NCBI GenBank assembly: GCA_965603125.1
Contig: CBFDBU010000004.1
Location: 97,996 to 161,995 of the forward strand
Direction: 5' to 3'
Source: JAJRTA01 sp965603125
Lineage (GTDB): Bacteria > Zixibacteria > MSB-5A5 > GN15 > FEB-12
DNA length: 64,000 nucleotides
Program-made: the position numbers and the translations under genes
The notes under the pieces: generated by a model
Told to the model about the DNA's origin: nothing
The model's database searches: none
The model's input: only the letters and a program-made list of their open reading frames with translations
Shown: positions 44,343 through 53,049 of the stretch, in pieces
How the letters are laid out: every line of letters starts with the position of its first letter
How positions within the stretch are numbered: position 1 is the first letter of the stretch

Positions 44343-44699
44343 ATGGTAAAGTAAATGGTGGTTTTTTGTGGGTCGTAAGAGCCTCAGAAGGCGTTTCCCC
44401 GTTCATGTCGGGTGTCCCAGGCCATGGAAATGGAACTGATGTTGCTCTTCACCAGGAATGGGTTGAGTATTATCCGCAAGGGAGATGCCGAGCAGACCAT
44501 GCTTGAAGGCGCCCCGAAAACACTGCCGGAATTCATTGATGCCGTCCGTGAGGGCGACACCAAGTACGTGGACTGCTCAGCGGCCTTTTCGATCGTCCGT
44601 CGGAAAGAAGAGAATCTGATCGAGGGCGTCGAAGGCGGCGGGGCAGCGATATTTGAGGATGAGACGGAAGGTACGGACATTGTATTGACGTTCTGCTGA
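44343..44699 (+). pseudogene. DsrE/DsrF-like sulfur-transfer gene with two in-frame stops
   Basis: AAGGAG at 44332 precedes ATG 44343. The frame is interrupted by TAA at codon 4 (44352-44354) and TAA at codon 12 (44376-44378) but is otherwise continuous for 118 codons: SQAMEMELMLLFTRNGLSII, then KTLPEFIDAVREGDTKYVDC and ENLIEGVEGGGAAIF. The end resembles the ELIDGVExGGVATY motif of DsrE-like proteins, and the mid-protein Cys is kept. An internal start at 44412 would lack the first beta strand. It is most likely a dead relic of the same sulfur locus as dsrC. Confidence 0.75.
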
Positions 44700-44873
44700 C
44701 GATTCTGAGCGAGTTTGTGGCCGTCCGGCCACATCAGCAATCATAGCTGCAGGTTTTTGACCAGCGGCAAACAAGGCAGACAAATGAAAGATGATTTTTC
44801 TGTACGTAATTCGTATAGATCGTCAGAGAAAGAGGTTCTAATTGTTAAATCTTAAAATAGATGGAGGAAGAAG

Positions 44874-46004
44874 ATGAGAAAGCTCATTTCAACATTGATG
44901 TTTGTTGTGTGTCTTGTCTGCTTCATGGCCAATGCCCAAGCGGCAAAGATCACCATTTCAGATGATGCTTTCCTCGATATCCACGGGTATGTACAAACTT
45001 GGATGTATATGCCGGTGGACCATGAGGGGAAAGACGCCTCAATCATTACTGACTTTTACTTGAAGCGTGCCCGACTTCTGTTTGGCGGTCAGATAACTCC
45101 GGATGTCATGTTTTTTATCGGTACCCTGAACGGGAATATGGGTAAAGACGGAGACATGAGTCCACGCACACTGATTGCAGATGCGTGGGTGGAATATAAT
45201 GTTTCTGATTACATGAAGATTAATGCCGGTTTGCTGAAACTGCCGTTTTCGAGACACATGCAACAATCAGGTGCAAAACTGCACGGACTTGACTTCCACG
45301 GCTCATTTCTAGCAAGATCCGGAGTAGCAATAGGCCACAGGGATATGGGTGTCATGGTAAGAGGGCTTCTGTCAGAAAAAAAGATAGATTATCGCTTCGC
45401 TATCGTGGATGGTGTCGAGTATGATAAGGTAATAATTCCGGGTGATACCACTGTAGTTCCTCCCATACCGGACTCAGCTATCGTAACAAACAAAGACGAC
45501 ATGCCACGCTTTGTTGGCCGCATTGGCTACAATGTCTATGATCCGGAACCTAGCTACTTCTGGGCAGGCACATACCTTGGAAAAAAGAAGGTACTATCAT
45601 TTGGTGCAAGTTTTGACCTCCAGCCTGGTGTAGGCGGTGATGCGGGTGATGAGCTTTTCTATGCCTTTGCCATTGATGCTTTTGCCGATATTCCCATGGA
45701 GGAAAATGGCATTGTGGGTACCCTGAATGCCTACATTTTTGGCCCTGGCGGTACACTTCCTGAGGGAACCGGTGTGTGGGGTGACTTTGGGTACCGCATC
45801 AAGAAAATAGAACCCCTTGTTGCGTTTGAATTGTATTCCCCGAAAACAGGCGATGCGGGCAAACGTCAGGAAATTCTGGGCGGTGTAAACTGGTGGATAG
45901 AGGGACATAATACCAACGTCAAGTTTCAGCTCGGCGCTCAAAAACTGAACGGGGTTGGTGAGTGGACAAAAACAGCAATTGTCCAGAGCCAGTTGTTTTT
46001 CTAA
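44874..46004 (+). CDS. Outer-membrane porin, phosphate-selective porin O/P type
   Basis: The 376-residue protein has a signal peptide (ANAQAAK) and alternating beta strands with frequent aromatic ends. The family pattern is DAFLDIHGYVQTWMYM, FYLKRARLLFGGQITPDVMF, ADAWVEYNVSDYMKINAGLL KLPFSRH and the final VQSQLFF with terminal Phe, recognised by the barrel-assembly machine. GGAGGAAG lies before the ATG. The DNA is clearly AT-richer than sdh downstream, suggesting separate ancestry. Substrate unknown. Confidence 0.72.
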   Translation: MRKLISTLMFVVCLVCFMANAQAAKITISDDAFLDIHGYVQTWMYMPVDHEGKDASIITDFYLKRARLLFGGQITPDVMFFIGTLNGNMGKDGDMSPRTLIADAWVEYNVSDYMKINAGLLKLPFSRHMQQSGAKLHGLDFHGSFLARSGVAIGHRDMGVMVRGLLSEKKIDYRFAIVDGVEYDKVIIPGDTTVVPPIPDSAIVTNKDDMPRFVGRIGYNVYDPEPSYFWAGTYLGKKKVLSFGASFDLQPGVGGDAGDELFYAFAIDAFADIPMEENGIVGTLNAYIFGPGGTLPEGTGVWGDFGYRIKKIEPLVAFELYSPKTGDAGKRQEILGGVNWWIEGHNTNVKFQLGAQKLNGVGEWTKTAIVQSQLFF

Positions 46005-46037
46005 TAGGGGAAATGAGGCTCGGTAGGTTTTTGAAAA

Positions 46038-46059
46038 ACTCGAAACAGAATACAAAACA
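46038..46059 (+). repeat. Short dispersed repeat, copy 3 of 3
   Basis: ACTCGAAACAGAATACAAAACA, homologous to copies at 41868 and 42308. Copies 1 and 3 are direct and bracket the decayed sulfur locus and porin gene. Confidence 0.6.
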
Positions 46060-46311
46060 ATAATTGTCATCCATTACAGGTCATTTCTTAGCGTAAGCGG
46101 GAATCCGATCAAAGCAATGGTTTGTGTTGAGCCGTCAGTCATCTTTGCCTGACGGCTTTCCTTGTCACAAGCAATCGTTGGCCTGCGGTAACAGGACTGA
46201 CGGCGAATCAAGAAGGTCGCAAGTCCAACAACAAGAGCGGCATGATTTACATGGATACACCTTCTGTCTTTTACACACTTATAAAGATATTACCTCTGTA
46301 GAAGGTTGGTG

Positions 46312-46340
46312 TTGACATGAATGCGATCATCGGATATATT
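46312..46340 (+). promoter_or_regulatory. Sigma-70 promoter for sdhCAB
   Basis: TTGACA (46312-46317), 17 bases, TATATT (46335-46340), the best promoter in the window. Start near 46347 gives a 31-base leader with AGAGGTGA before the ATG at 46378. Confidence 0.78.
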
Positions 46341-46377
46341 GGCCCTCCTATTATTCAAAGATAGAGGTGAACTACAT

Positions 46378-47103
46378 ATGAGTACTGTTCAAGTCAAACC
46401 CACCCCGGTTCAGGATCAGGTGACGTTCATCAGTTCCTCAATCGGAAAGAAGATCTTACACGCTGTAACCGGCCTTTTCATGACCGTCTTCGTGGTAGGG
46501 CATATGGTCGGCAATCTCCAGATCTTCATCGGTCAGGACCAGTTGAACGCATACGCACAGGCGCTAAAAGACCTGCCGGCTCTGACCTGGTCGGTCCGCG
46601 TTATAATGCTTGTCTGTCTGGTGATTCACGTCTGGCGCGGCATCCAGCTCTATTTCGAGAACTGGTTCTCGCGGCCGATTCGTTACGTCGTTAACTCCAC
46701 CGTTCAGGCATCGCTGGCTTCGCGCACGATGATTTTCACGGGCGCCGGGATTTTCCTCTACATAGTCTACCACCTTCTCCACTACACTTTCATCGTTACG
46801 AACCCGCAATACGCGAATCTCCATGACTCTCTGGGGCGGCACGACGTTTACTCGATGGTTATACTTGGCTACCAGAATGGGTTGATATCAGCTGTCTATT
46901 TCGTGGCGCTCTTATGCCTGTGCTATCATTTGACCCATGCCATTCCTTCGCTCTTCCAGACTCTGGGGCTCAACAATGAGAAAACCAAACCCAAGTTCAA
47001 GGTTCTGGGATGGCTCGTGGCTATAGCGATATTCGTCGGGTACTCCGCTATACCGGCTGCAGTCCTGTTGAAAATCATCATGCTACCGGAAGGGGTGTAC
47101 TGA
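46378..47103 (+). CDS. sdhC: Succinate dehydrogenase / fumarate reductase cytochrome b subunit (b558 type)
   Basis: The 241-residue membrane subunit has five helices. Haem-ligand histidines are visible in VFVVGHMVGNLQIF, LVIHVWRGIQL, YIVYHLLHYTF and LCYHLTHAIPS, the pattern of the single-subunit di-haem cytochrome b558 family of Bacteroidetes and Bacillus. It anchors the SdhA-SdhB pair and exchanges electrons with quinone. The ATG at 46378 has GAGGTGA 8 bases upstream. Confidence 0.93.
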   Translation: MSTVQVKPTPVQDQVTFISSSIGKKILHAVTGLFMTVFVVGHMVGNLQIFIGQDQLNAYAQALKDLPALTWSVRVIMLVCLVIHVWRGIQLYFENWFSRPIRYVVNSTVQASLASRTMIFTGAGIFLYIVYHLLHYTFIVTNPQYANLHDSLGRHDVYSMVILGYQNGLISAVYFVALLCLCYHLTHAIPSLFQTLGLNNEKTKPKFKVLGWLVAIAIFVGYSAIPAAVLLKIIMLPEGVY

Positions 47104-47104
47104 T

Positions 47105-49018
47105 ATGAAGCTTGAGTCGAAGGTCCCAGCCGGTCCACTCGCCGAGAAATGGGACAAACACCGCTTCGAGATGAAGCTGGTCAACCCATCCAACAAGCGC
47201 AAATACAGTGCTATCGTAGTGGGTACCGGCCTGGCCGGCGCATCGGCGGCCGCCTCCATGGCCGAACTTGGCTACAATGTCAAGGCTTTCTGTTTCCAGG
47301 ATAGTGCCCGACGGGCGCACTCCATCGGCGCGCAGGGGGGCATTAACGCAGCCAAGAACTACCAGAACGACGGCGATTCCATCTGGCGCTTGTTCTTCGA
47401 TACCATCAAGGGGGGTGATTTCCGCTCGCGAGAAGCCAACACATACCGTCTGGCGCAGGTGTCGGTCAATATCATCGACCAGTGCGTAGCGCAGGGGGTG
47501 CCGTTTGCGCGTGAATACGGCGGCACGCTGGCTAATCGCTCCTTTGGAGGCGCTCAGGTATCGCGCACTTTCTACGCTCGTGGGCAGACCGGACAGCAGT
47601 TGTTGCTGGGTGCTTACTCGGCACTCCAGCGCCAGATCGGCCTAGGGAAAGTGCAAATGTTTCCCCGCACGGAGATGCTTGATCTCGTACTTATTGACGG
47701 TCACGCCAAGGGGATTGTTGTACGCGACCTCGTGACAGGCGAAATCAGCTCGCACGCTGCTGATGCCGTCGTGCTGGGCACCGGCGGATATGGGCGCGTG
47801 TTCAACCTTTCTACGATGGGTCTGGGATGCAACGTCACTGCTGTCTATCGGGCCTATAAGAGAGGAGCACTCTTTGCCAACCCAAGTTTTACGCAGATAC
47901 ATCCTACATGCATTCCGCACACGGGAGATTATCAGTCCAAGCTTACCCTGATGTCCGAATCGTTGCGCAACGACGGCCGTATCTGGGTGCCCAAGAACAA
48001 GAACGACAAGCGCCCACCCGGGGAAATCCCCGAAGAAGAACGCGATTACTATCTGGAACGAAAATATCCCAGTTTCGGCAACCTTGCCCCCCGCGACATT
48101 TCATCGCGCTCCGCCAAGGAGGTCTGCGATGAAGGACGCGGAGTCGGCCCTTCCGGATATAGTGTGTACCTGGACTTCGCCGAAGCCATTGAGCGCTTGG
48201 GCCAAGAGGTGATTACCGAACGATACGGAAACCTCTTTGAGATGTACCACCTCATCACCGACGAAGACCCCTATAAGGTCCCAATGCGCATATACCCGGC
48301 CACTCATTACACTATGGGCGGCCTCTGGGTCGATTATAATCTGATGAGCAATATCCCCGGCCTCCATGTTATCGGCGAGGCCAATTTCTCTGATCACGGC
48401 GCCAACCGCCTGGGAGCCTCGGCTTTGATGCAAGGGTTAGCAGACGGTTATTTCATCCTGCCGTATACGATCGGCGATTACTTCGCACGTGTAGGGGCAC
48501 AGGGTATCTCTACCGACCGCCCTGAGTTTCGCGAGGCTGAAGAAGCTGTCGCATCGCGCGCAAAGAAGCTGCTATCGGTCAACGGTGACCGGACGGTGGA
48601 TTCGTTCCACAAAGCACTAGGTGAAATCATGTGGGAGAAAGCGGGCATGGCTCGCAACGAAACCGACCTGAAAAAAGCGCTCAAACAGATTACGGCTCTG
48701 AGGGAAGAATTCTGGCAGAATGTCAAGCTTGTTGGAAGCAATAACGAAATGAACCAGACTCTGGAGAAAGCGTGCCGCGTGTCTGATTTCCTCGAGTTCG
48801 CCGAGATCTTTTGCTATGACGCCCTCAATCGCGAAGAGTCCTGCGGCGCTCACTTCCGCGAGGAGTATCAGACTGAAGATGGAGAAGCCCTGCGCAACGA
48901 CGAGAAGTTCACATACGTCGCTGCCTGGGAATACAAGGGTGATGACGTCAAACCGGAACTGCATAAGGAGGAGCTCAAGTTTGAGAACGTTGAGCTATCA
49001 ACAAGGAGCTACAAGTAA
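47105..49018 (+). CDS. sdhA: Succinate dehydrogenase / fumarate reductase flavoprotein subunit
   Basis: The 637-residue FAD subunit has the dinucleotide-binding VVGTGLAGASAAASMAELG, the His-containing covalent-FAD segment RRAHSIGAQGGINA, the catalytic QIHPTCIP region, THYTMGGLWVDY and GEANFSDHGANRLGASAL. It interconverts succinate and fumarate. The gene starts one base after the sdhC stop region and overlaps sdhB by one base (TAATG). Confidence 0.96.
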   Translation: MKLESKVPAGPLAEKWDKHRFEMKLVNPSNKRKYSAIVVGTGLAGASAAASMAELGYNVKAFCFQDSARRAHSIGAQGGINAAKNYQNDGDSIWRLFFDTIKGGDFRSREANTYRLAQVSVNIIDQCVAQGVPFAREYGGTLANRSFGGAQVSRTFYARGQTGQQLLLGAYSALQRQIGLGKVQMFPRTEMLDLVLIDGHAKGIVVRDLVTGEISSHAADAVVLGTGGYGRVFNLSTMGLGCNVTAVYRAYKRGALFANPSFTQIHPTCIPHTGDYQSKLTLMSESLRNDGRIWVPKNKNDKRPPGEIPEEERDYYLERKYPSFGNLAPRDISSRSAKEVCDEGRGVGPSGYSVYLDFAEAIERLGQEVITERYGNLFEMYHLITDEDPYKVPMRIYPATHYTMGGLWVDYNLMSNIPGLHVIGEANFSDHGANRLGASALMQGLADGYFILPYTIGDYFARVGAQGISTDRPEFREAEEAVASRAKKLLSVNGDRTVDSFHKALGEIMWEKAGMARNETDLKKALKQITALREEFWQNVKLVGSNNEMNQTLEKACRVSDFLEFAEIFCYDALNREESCGAHFREEYQTEDGEALRNDEKFTYVAAWEYKGDDVKPELHKEELKFENVELSTRSYK

Positions 49019-49761
49019 TGAATCTAACACTGCGCGTTTGGCGTCAGAAGAATACCCAGGCTAAAGGCCGGTTGGAAACCTACCAAGCGAATGATATCAA
49101 CGAAGATATGTCGTTGCTGGAAATGCTTGATGTGGTAAACGAGGATTTGATCAAGAATGGCATTGAGCCGATTCATTTCGACCATGACTGCCGCGAGGGA
49201 ATTTGTGGTGCTTGTTCGCTGGTGATAAACGGCATTCCCCACGGCGGGAAGAAGGGCTGCACTACCTGTGAGCTTCGTATGCGCAATTTCAAGAATGGCG
49301 ATAGCATTACGATTGAGCCTTTCCGCGCCAAAGCCTTTCCGGTCATCAGGGACCTGATGGTCGACCGCTCTGCCTTGTGTCGGATCATGCAGGCGGGGGG
49401 ATTTGTTTCCGTTAACACAGGAGGCACTCCCGATGCGAATGCCATCCCTATTCATAAGGACGTTGCCGAAACAGCCATGGACGCCGCCGCCTGCATCGGC
49501 TGCGGCGCCTGCGTGGCAGCTTGCAAGAATGCCTCGGCTATGCTCTTTGTTTCAGCCAAAGTGGGACACCTTGCTACTCTCCCACAAGGAAAAGTGGAGG
49601 CACGAGAGCGGGTCAGAAAAATGGTGGCCCAGATGGATACGGAGGGCTTCGGCAATTGCACTAATTACTATGAATGCGAGGCGGTCTGCCCCAAGGAAAT
49701 CAGCATCAAGTTCATTGCCAAGCTGAACCGGGAACGTATGAAGGCGGTGGTTGCGAGATAG
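49018..49761 (+). CDS. sdhB: Succinate dehydrogenase / fumarate reductase iron-sulfur subunit
   Basis: The 247-residue subunit carries the [2Fe-2S] ferredoxin site (CREGICGACSLVINGIPHGG) and the two cubane sites (CIGCGACVAAC and CTNYYECEAVCPKEI). It passes electrons from FAD to the cytochrome b. It is translationally coupled to sdhA. No further gene follows in the operon. Confidence 0.96.
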   Translation: MNLTLRVWRQKNTQAKGRLETYQANDINEDMSLLEMLDVVNEDLIKNGIEPIHFDHDCREGICGACSLVINGIPHGGKKGCTTCELRMRNFKNGDSITIEPFRAKAFPVIRDLMVDRSALCRIMQAGGFVSVNTGGTPDANAIPIHKDVAETAMDAAACIGCGACVAACKNASAMLFVSAKVGHLATLPQGKVEARERVRKMVAQMDTEGFGNCTNYYECEAVCPKEISIKFIAKLNRERMKAVVAR

Positions 49762-50247
49762 ACGCAGATCTCCTTGTTCGGCACCCGCAGGCGCGGAATC
49801 ATCGGAGACTCTATCTTCAAAGCCGGCTGGTTATGCCCTTGATAAGGAGCGAAGTGATTACCAGCGGGGTATATTCTCTCCTTCCCACGTTCTGATCAAC
49901 GGCACACGCCGGGTTGTCCCCATTATCACGTTATACGGCACTGTTAAGAACTGAAAACCTCCACCGAGAGCCCCCAACCGCTTGAAATTCATCACGGCTG
50001 CGATCAAGAGACACTGAAACGACATTTTAGCCGGACAACGACAGGTCACGACTGACGCCCGATACTTCCGACGCTCGCAACGACCAGCAACAGATTCCAG
50101 CGTCGCATCCTGAATCGAGGCCGAGAGAACGACCGGCCGGGGACGCTTCTCCCCCGCTCCAGCCTGCTCGTGCGCCTTCGGACACACCGGGAGGTTGTGC
50201 CGGTGGCAGTCGGCATCAGGGTGAGCACAGGCAGGCGAGCTATATTG
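49762..50247. other. Intergenic region holding a transposase remnant
   Basis: About 490 bases between sdhB and the aldolase promoter. Apart from the transposase-like remnant at 49963-50034 there is no supported gene or terminator. Confidence 0.4.
49963..50034 (-). mobile_element. Remnant of a transposase C-terminus (IS1182/IS5-like)
   Basis: On the minus strand a 24-residue stretch reads KMSFQCLLIAAVMNFKRLG, the usual 'xxQxLLTAAVxNLKRL' end of IS1182/IS5-type DDE transposases. The sequence upstream in the same frame no longer resembles a transposase. No inverted repeats were found. Confidence 0.45.
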
Positions 50248-50276
50248 TTGACTTTTGAGCGCCAATCTTCTAACTT
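50248..50276 (+). promoter_or_regulatory. Promoter for the aldolase-fol-panB unit
   Basis: TTGACT (50248-50253), 17 bases, TAACTT (50271-50276). The -10 ends 11 bases before the ATG at 50288, with no ribosome site, so the mRNA may be leaderless. Confidence 0.45.
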
Positions 50277-50287
50277 GCCGCCTGATT

Positions 50288-50947
50288 ATGGGTTCATCTC
50301 TCAGCGCCGAAAGAGCCGTGGTCGACATCGGCCGCCGGCTTCACGAACGCGGCATGGTAGCAGGGACAGACGGCAATGTTTCGGTCCGCCTGGATGATGA
50401 TCGAATTATGGTGACGCCGTCGGGTCTCGCCAAAGGGCGACTTGCCGACAACGACATGGTCATCGTTGACGTCAACGGCAAGCTCCTGCAGGGCAACGGC
50501 AGTCCGTCATCGGAAGTGGCTATGCATCTTTGCGTCTACCGGTCAAGGCCGGAAATCAGGGCTTGCGTTCACTCGCACGCGCCGTATGCGACGGCCTTCG
50601 CCGTCGCGGGTATTCAACCGGGAGACGATGTTCTGCCGGAGGTGGTCGTTGCCGTGGGCCGGGTTCCGCTGACGGAGTATGCTCCGCCCGGTACCGAGGC
50701 GGTGCGTCGATCGATCGAGCCCCACCTTGAATCCTGCAACGCCATGCTGATGCGCAATCATGGCCTGCTGACTATCGGACGATCGCTTGAGGAGGCCTAC
50801 TGCCGACATGAATTGGTTGAGCATTACCTGAAGATACTGTTCCTGGCACGCCAATTGGGCAACGTCGAGGCCATTCCCTCTGATGATTTCGAACGTCTGG
50901 AGAACATCCGGCGAAAACTCGACGAAGTCCGGAACGAGAAAACCTGA
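50288..50947 (+). CDS. Class II aldolase / adducin family protein
   Basis: The 219-residue protein has the family's zinc site: HSHAPYATAFA (two His) and a later His in MRNHGLLTIG. GTDGNVSVRL and MVTPSGLAKG are the phosphate-binding loops, as in L-fuculose-phosphate aldolase, and the Glu in SSEVAMHL is the catalytic acid region. It probably cleaves or forms a phosphorylated sugar, but the substrate is not known. It is the first gene of a six-gene plus-strand run ending with panB. Confidence 0.87.
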   Translation: MGSSLSAERAVVDIGRRLHERGMVAGTDGNVSVRLDDDRIMVTPSGLAKGRLADNDMVIVDVNGKLLQGNGSPSSEVAMHLCVYRSRPEIRACVHSHAPYATAFAVAGIQPGDDVLPEVVVAVGRVPLTEYAPPGTEAVRRSIEPHLESCNAMLMRNHGLLTIGRSLEEAYCRHELVEHYLKILFLARQLGNVEAIPSDDFERLENIRRKLDEVRNEKT

Positions 50948-50959
50948 AGCGGATATCAC

Positions 50960-52141
50960 ATGCCGGTCAAAAAGGTAATTGTGGAGAAAGCCAATCGGCT
51001 CTATCAGCTTCCGCCCGAGATCCAATCGTTTGTTCGACCCAGCGGCAGGAGACCGCTGACCAGGAGAACGGGAGTCTGCGACCTGGCCACCTTCCGGTGG
51101 CCGGTGGACGGTGACACCGCAAAGCAATCCCAGGTGGCACAATTCCCCCCCGCAAGTAAAGAGAGCCTGAGCCGACTCAAGCAGGAACTGGCGCTGTGGT
51201 ATGCGGCTGCTCACAGGGTAAAATTGAATCCTGCCCGCGAGGTACACATCGGCGGCTCAATCACCACCCTGGTTTTCAACTTAGCCCTGGCTTTCATCGA
51301 CAATGGCGACATCGCCTTCGTCCCCGATCTCGGTCTTCCTCTTTACCGCAAAGTCATCACCGCTTGTGGCGGGGAGTCGATCGGGTATTCGTTGCGGAGG
51401 CGGGACGACTGGCGGCCGGGCTTTGAGCGAGTCGGCACCCGCCTGGGCAGGGTGGCCAAGATGCTTTTTCTCAATTCCCCCCACAATCCCACCGGGGCTG
51501 CACTGACTGAAAAGGAGTTAACTGACCTGGTATGGCTGGCCGGGCGGGAGAATATCATGATCGCCAACGACGCCGCCTATCAGACGGTGTCGGAACACCA
51601 GGCTGTCTCCCTGTTGTCAACAACAGGCGGCAAGAAGGTGGGTGTGGAGGTTGGGTCGTTTTCCTATCATTTCGGGTTACCGTCCCTGCCCTTTGGCTTC
51701 GTGGTAGGGAACGCCGAGATGATCGCCGGACTTCAACTGGCTTCGCAATTCACACCGGCTTTCATACCGGAAGCCTGGATAGAGATGGCACTGGCGGCTT
51801 TACGCCAGTATCCCGGCGAGGGAATCCGCGCAGCCCGTCGACGTATAGGCCAGAGCCGCGCTGAAGCCAACAAAACGATGGAACTCCTGGATCTGGAGAA
51901 AGCCGGGCAGGACGCCGTGCCTTTTGTGTGGACCAGGATCGAGCGGCGCAGCCCGGCGACGGGTGAGGCCGGCAGGTTGTATCGGCGCGGACGCATCCTG
52001 GTTACACCCGGAACGGCATTCGGGGAGAGCGGCGAAGGATACCTGAGATTCTCACTCACGGCACCGCCGGAATCCTACCGCGATGCCTGCGATCGCGTCA
52101 AGCGCGGGGGTCGCATGGTCAGACTGAGGAAGCGCAAATGA
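50960..52141 (+). CDS. Aminotransferase class I/II-fold protein lacking the PLP lysine
   Basis: The 393-residue protein has the fold-type I aminotransferase layout: GGSITTLVFNLAL (phosphate loop), LNSPHNPTGAALTEKEL with Asn176, NDAAYQTV with Asp204 and Tyr207, and the carboxylate-binding Arg in LRFSLTAP. The Schiff-base lysine expected in SFSKxxxxxGWRxGFxVG is Tyr236 here (SFSYHFGLPSLPFGFVVG). No nearby Lys replaces it. It may therefore be non-catalytic or use another chemistry. It lies 12 bases after the aldolase and overlaps folB by 4 bases (ATGA), so it is made with pterin-pathway enzymes. Confidence 0.82.
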   Translation: MPVKKVIVEKANRLYQLPPEIQSFVRPSGRRPLTRRTGVCDLATFRWPVDGDTAKQSQVAQFPPASKESLSRLKQELALWYAAAHRVKLNPAREVHIGGSITTLVFNLALAFIDNGDIAFVPDLGLPLYRKVITACGGESIGYSLRRRDDWRPGFERVGTRLGRVAKMLFLNSPHNPTGAALTEKELTDLVWLAGRENIMIANDAAYQTVSEHQAVSLLSTTGGKKVGVEVGSFSYHFGLPSLPFGFVVGNAEMIAGLQLASQFTPAFIPEAWIEMALAALRQYPGEGIRAARRRIGQSRAEANKTMELLDLEKAGQDAVPFVWTRIERRSPATGEAGRLYRRGRILVTPGTAFGESGEGYLRFSLTAPPESYRDACDRVKRGGRMVRLRKRK

Positions 52142-52524
52142 AGGATATCATCCGTCTTGTGGGAATGTCGTTCTACGGTTACCACGGTGTGACCGCCGCC
52201 GAGCGCGAAACCGGCCGCGTGTTTGAGGTCGATTGCGAGTTGGAAGTGGACCTGGCCGATGCCGGGAAATCGGACCGGCTCACGGACACGGTGGACTATT
52301 CCAGGGCCTACACTATCGTCAAGGAGACGGTCGAGGGAAAAGCGTTCTCTCTGCTGGAGGGCCTGGCCGCTGAGATAACCGCCCGGCTCCTGGAGCAGTT
52401 GCCGGTATACCGGGTTACCCTGAGGGTGCGCAAACTTAATCCTCCCCTCGCGGGTCAGGTCAGGCACATCGAAGTGGAACTGACCCGGCTGCAGGGTGAC
52501 ACGTCGAAACTGATTGATATATAG
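52138..52524 (+). CDS. folB: Dihydroneopterin aldolase
   Basis: The 128-residue protein matches FolB, which converts dihydroneopterin to 6-hydroxymethyl-dihydropterin in folate synthesis. The start IIRLVGMSFYGYHGVTAAER contains the YGYHG motif, followed by VDYSRAYTIVKE and FSLLEGLAAEI and the late Lys in RVRKLNPPL (catalytic base). It overlaps the previous gene and precedes folK by 15 bases. Confidence 0.93.
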   Translation: MKDIIRLVGMSFYGYHGVTAAERETGRVFEVDCELEVDLADAGKSDRLTDTVDYSRAYTIVKETVEGKAFSLLEGLAAEITARLLEQLPVYRVTLRVRKLNPPLAGQVRHIEVELTRLQGDTSKLIDI

Positions 52525-52539
52525 CCGGAGAGGAGAATC

Positions 52540-53049
52540 ATGGCAGAGACGGTGGCGATACTTATGGGCTCCAATATGGGAGACCGCGAAAAGAACCTGG
52601 CCGGCGCCCTGACCAGGCTGGAGACTGTCGAGGGTCTGGAGATAGTGGCCACATCCGGAGTTTACCTGAGCGAGGCCACGGACCTGGGCGATCAGGCGCC
52701 GGCGGTTATGAACCAGGTGGTTATGGCCGATTATCGCTTCTCCCCCGCCGAACTGCTTAACGCTCTTGAGTTGATCGAGAAGAACCTGGGTCGCACCGGA
52801 AAAGGGAAGAAACTGCCTCGCACCATCGACCTGGATATTCTGTTGTTCGGCCGCCAGATCGTCGAGACTGAGAGGTTGTCCATACCGCACCGCGAATTGC
52901 TGAATCGACCCTTTGCGATGGTGCCCCTCCTTCAGATCGAACCGGATATCAAACACCCCGTAACCGGAACGCCCGTGGCTGAGTCCCTGAGCGAGGAGGA
53001 CGCCCACGAAGTAATGCTGTACAAGGATCATGTTGCAGGAAACCTCTAA
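52540..53049 (+). CDS. folK: 2-amino-4-hydroxy-6-hydroxymethyldihydropteridine pyrophosphokinase
   Basis: The 169-residue HPPK has ILMGSNMGDREKNL at the start and the metal-binding RTIDLDILLFG with the Asp pair, followed by IPHRELLNRPFAMVPLLQI. It phosphorylates the FolB product. The stop lies 20 bases inside the next gene. folP (dihydropteroate synthase) is not in the cluster. Confidence 0.95.
   Translation: MAETVAILMGSNMGDREKNLAGALTRLETVEGLEIVATSGVYLSEATDLGDQAPAVMNQVVMADYRFSPAELLNALELIEKNLGRTGKGKKLPRTIDLDILLFGRQIVETERLSIPHRELLNRPFAMVPLLQIEPDIKHPVTGTPVAESLSEEDAHEVMLYKDHVAGNL

Larger units (their letters stand above)
46005..46377. other. Intergenic region before sdh with repeats
   Basis: It contains the third short repeat (46038-46059), a decayed single hairpin related to the double-hairpin repeat at 46131-46156 (GCCGTCAG and CTGACGGC arms), and the sdh promoter at 46312-46340. 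No gene. Confidence 0.6.

Noticed and set aside
43929..44378. Recoding (UAG or UAA read as an amino acid) in dsrC and dsrE
   Set aside because: TAG and TAA end intact genes throughout the window, no selenocysteine-like or pyrrolysine-like element is seen, and the same genes carry frameshifts or a lost Cys, so decay is simpler.
44384..44740. A minus-strand 118-codon gene
   Set aside because: It is the antisense of the dsrE-like remnant and has no family match.
49858..50328. A 156-codon minus-strand gene
   Set aside because: Only 24 residues resemble a transposase. The rest is Arg/Pro/Cys-rich shadow sequence, so it is listed as a remnant.
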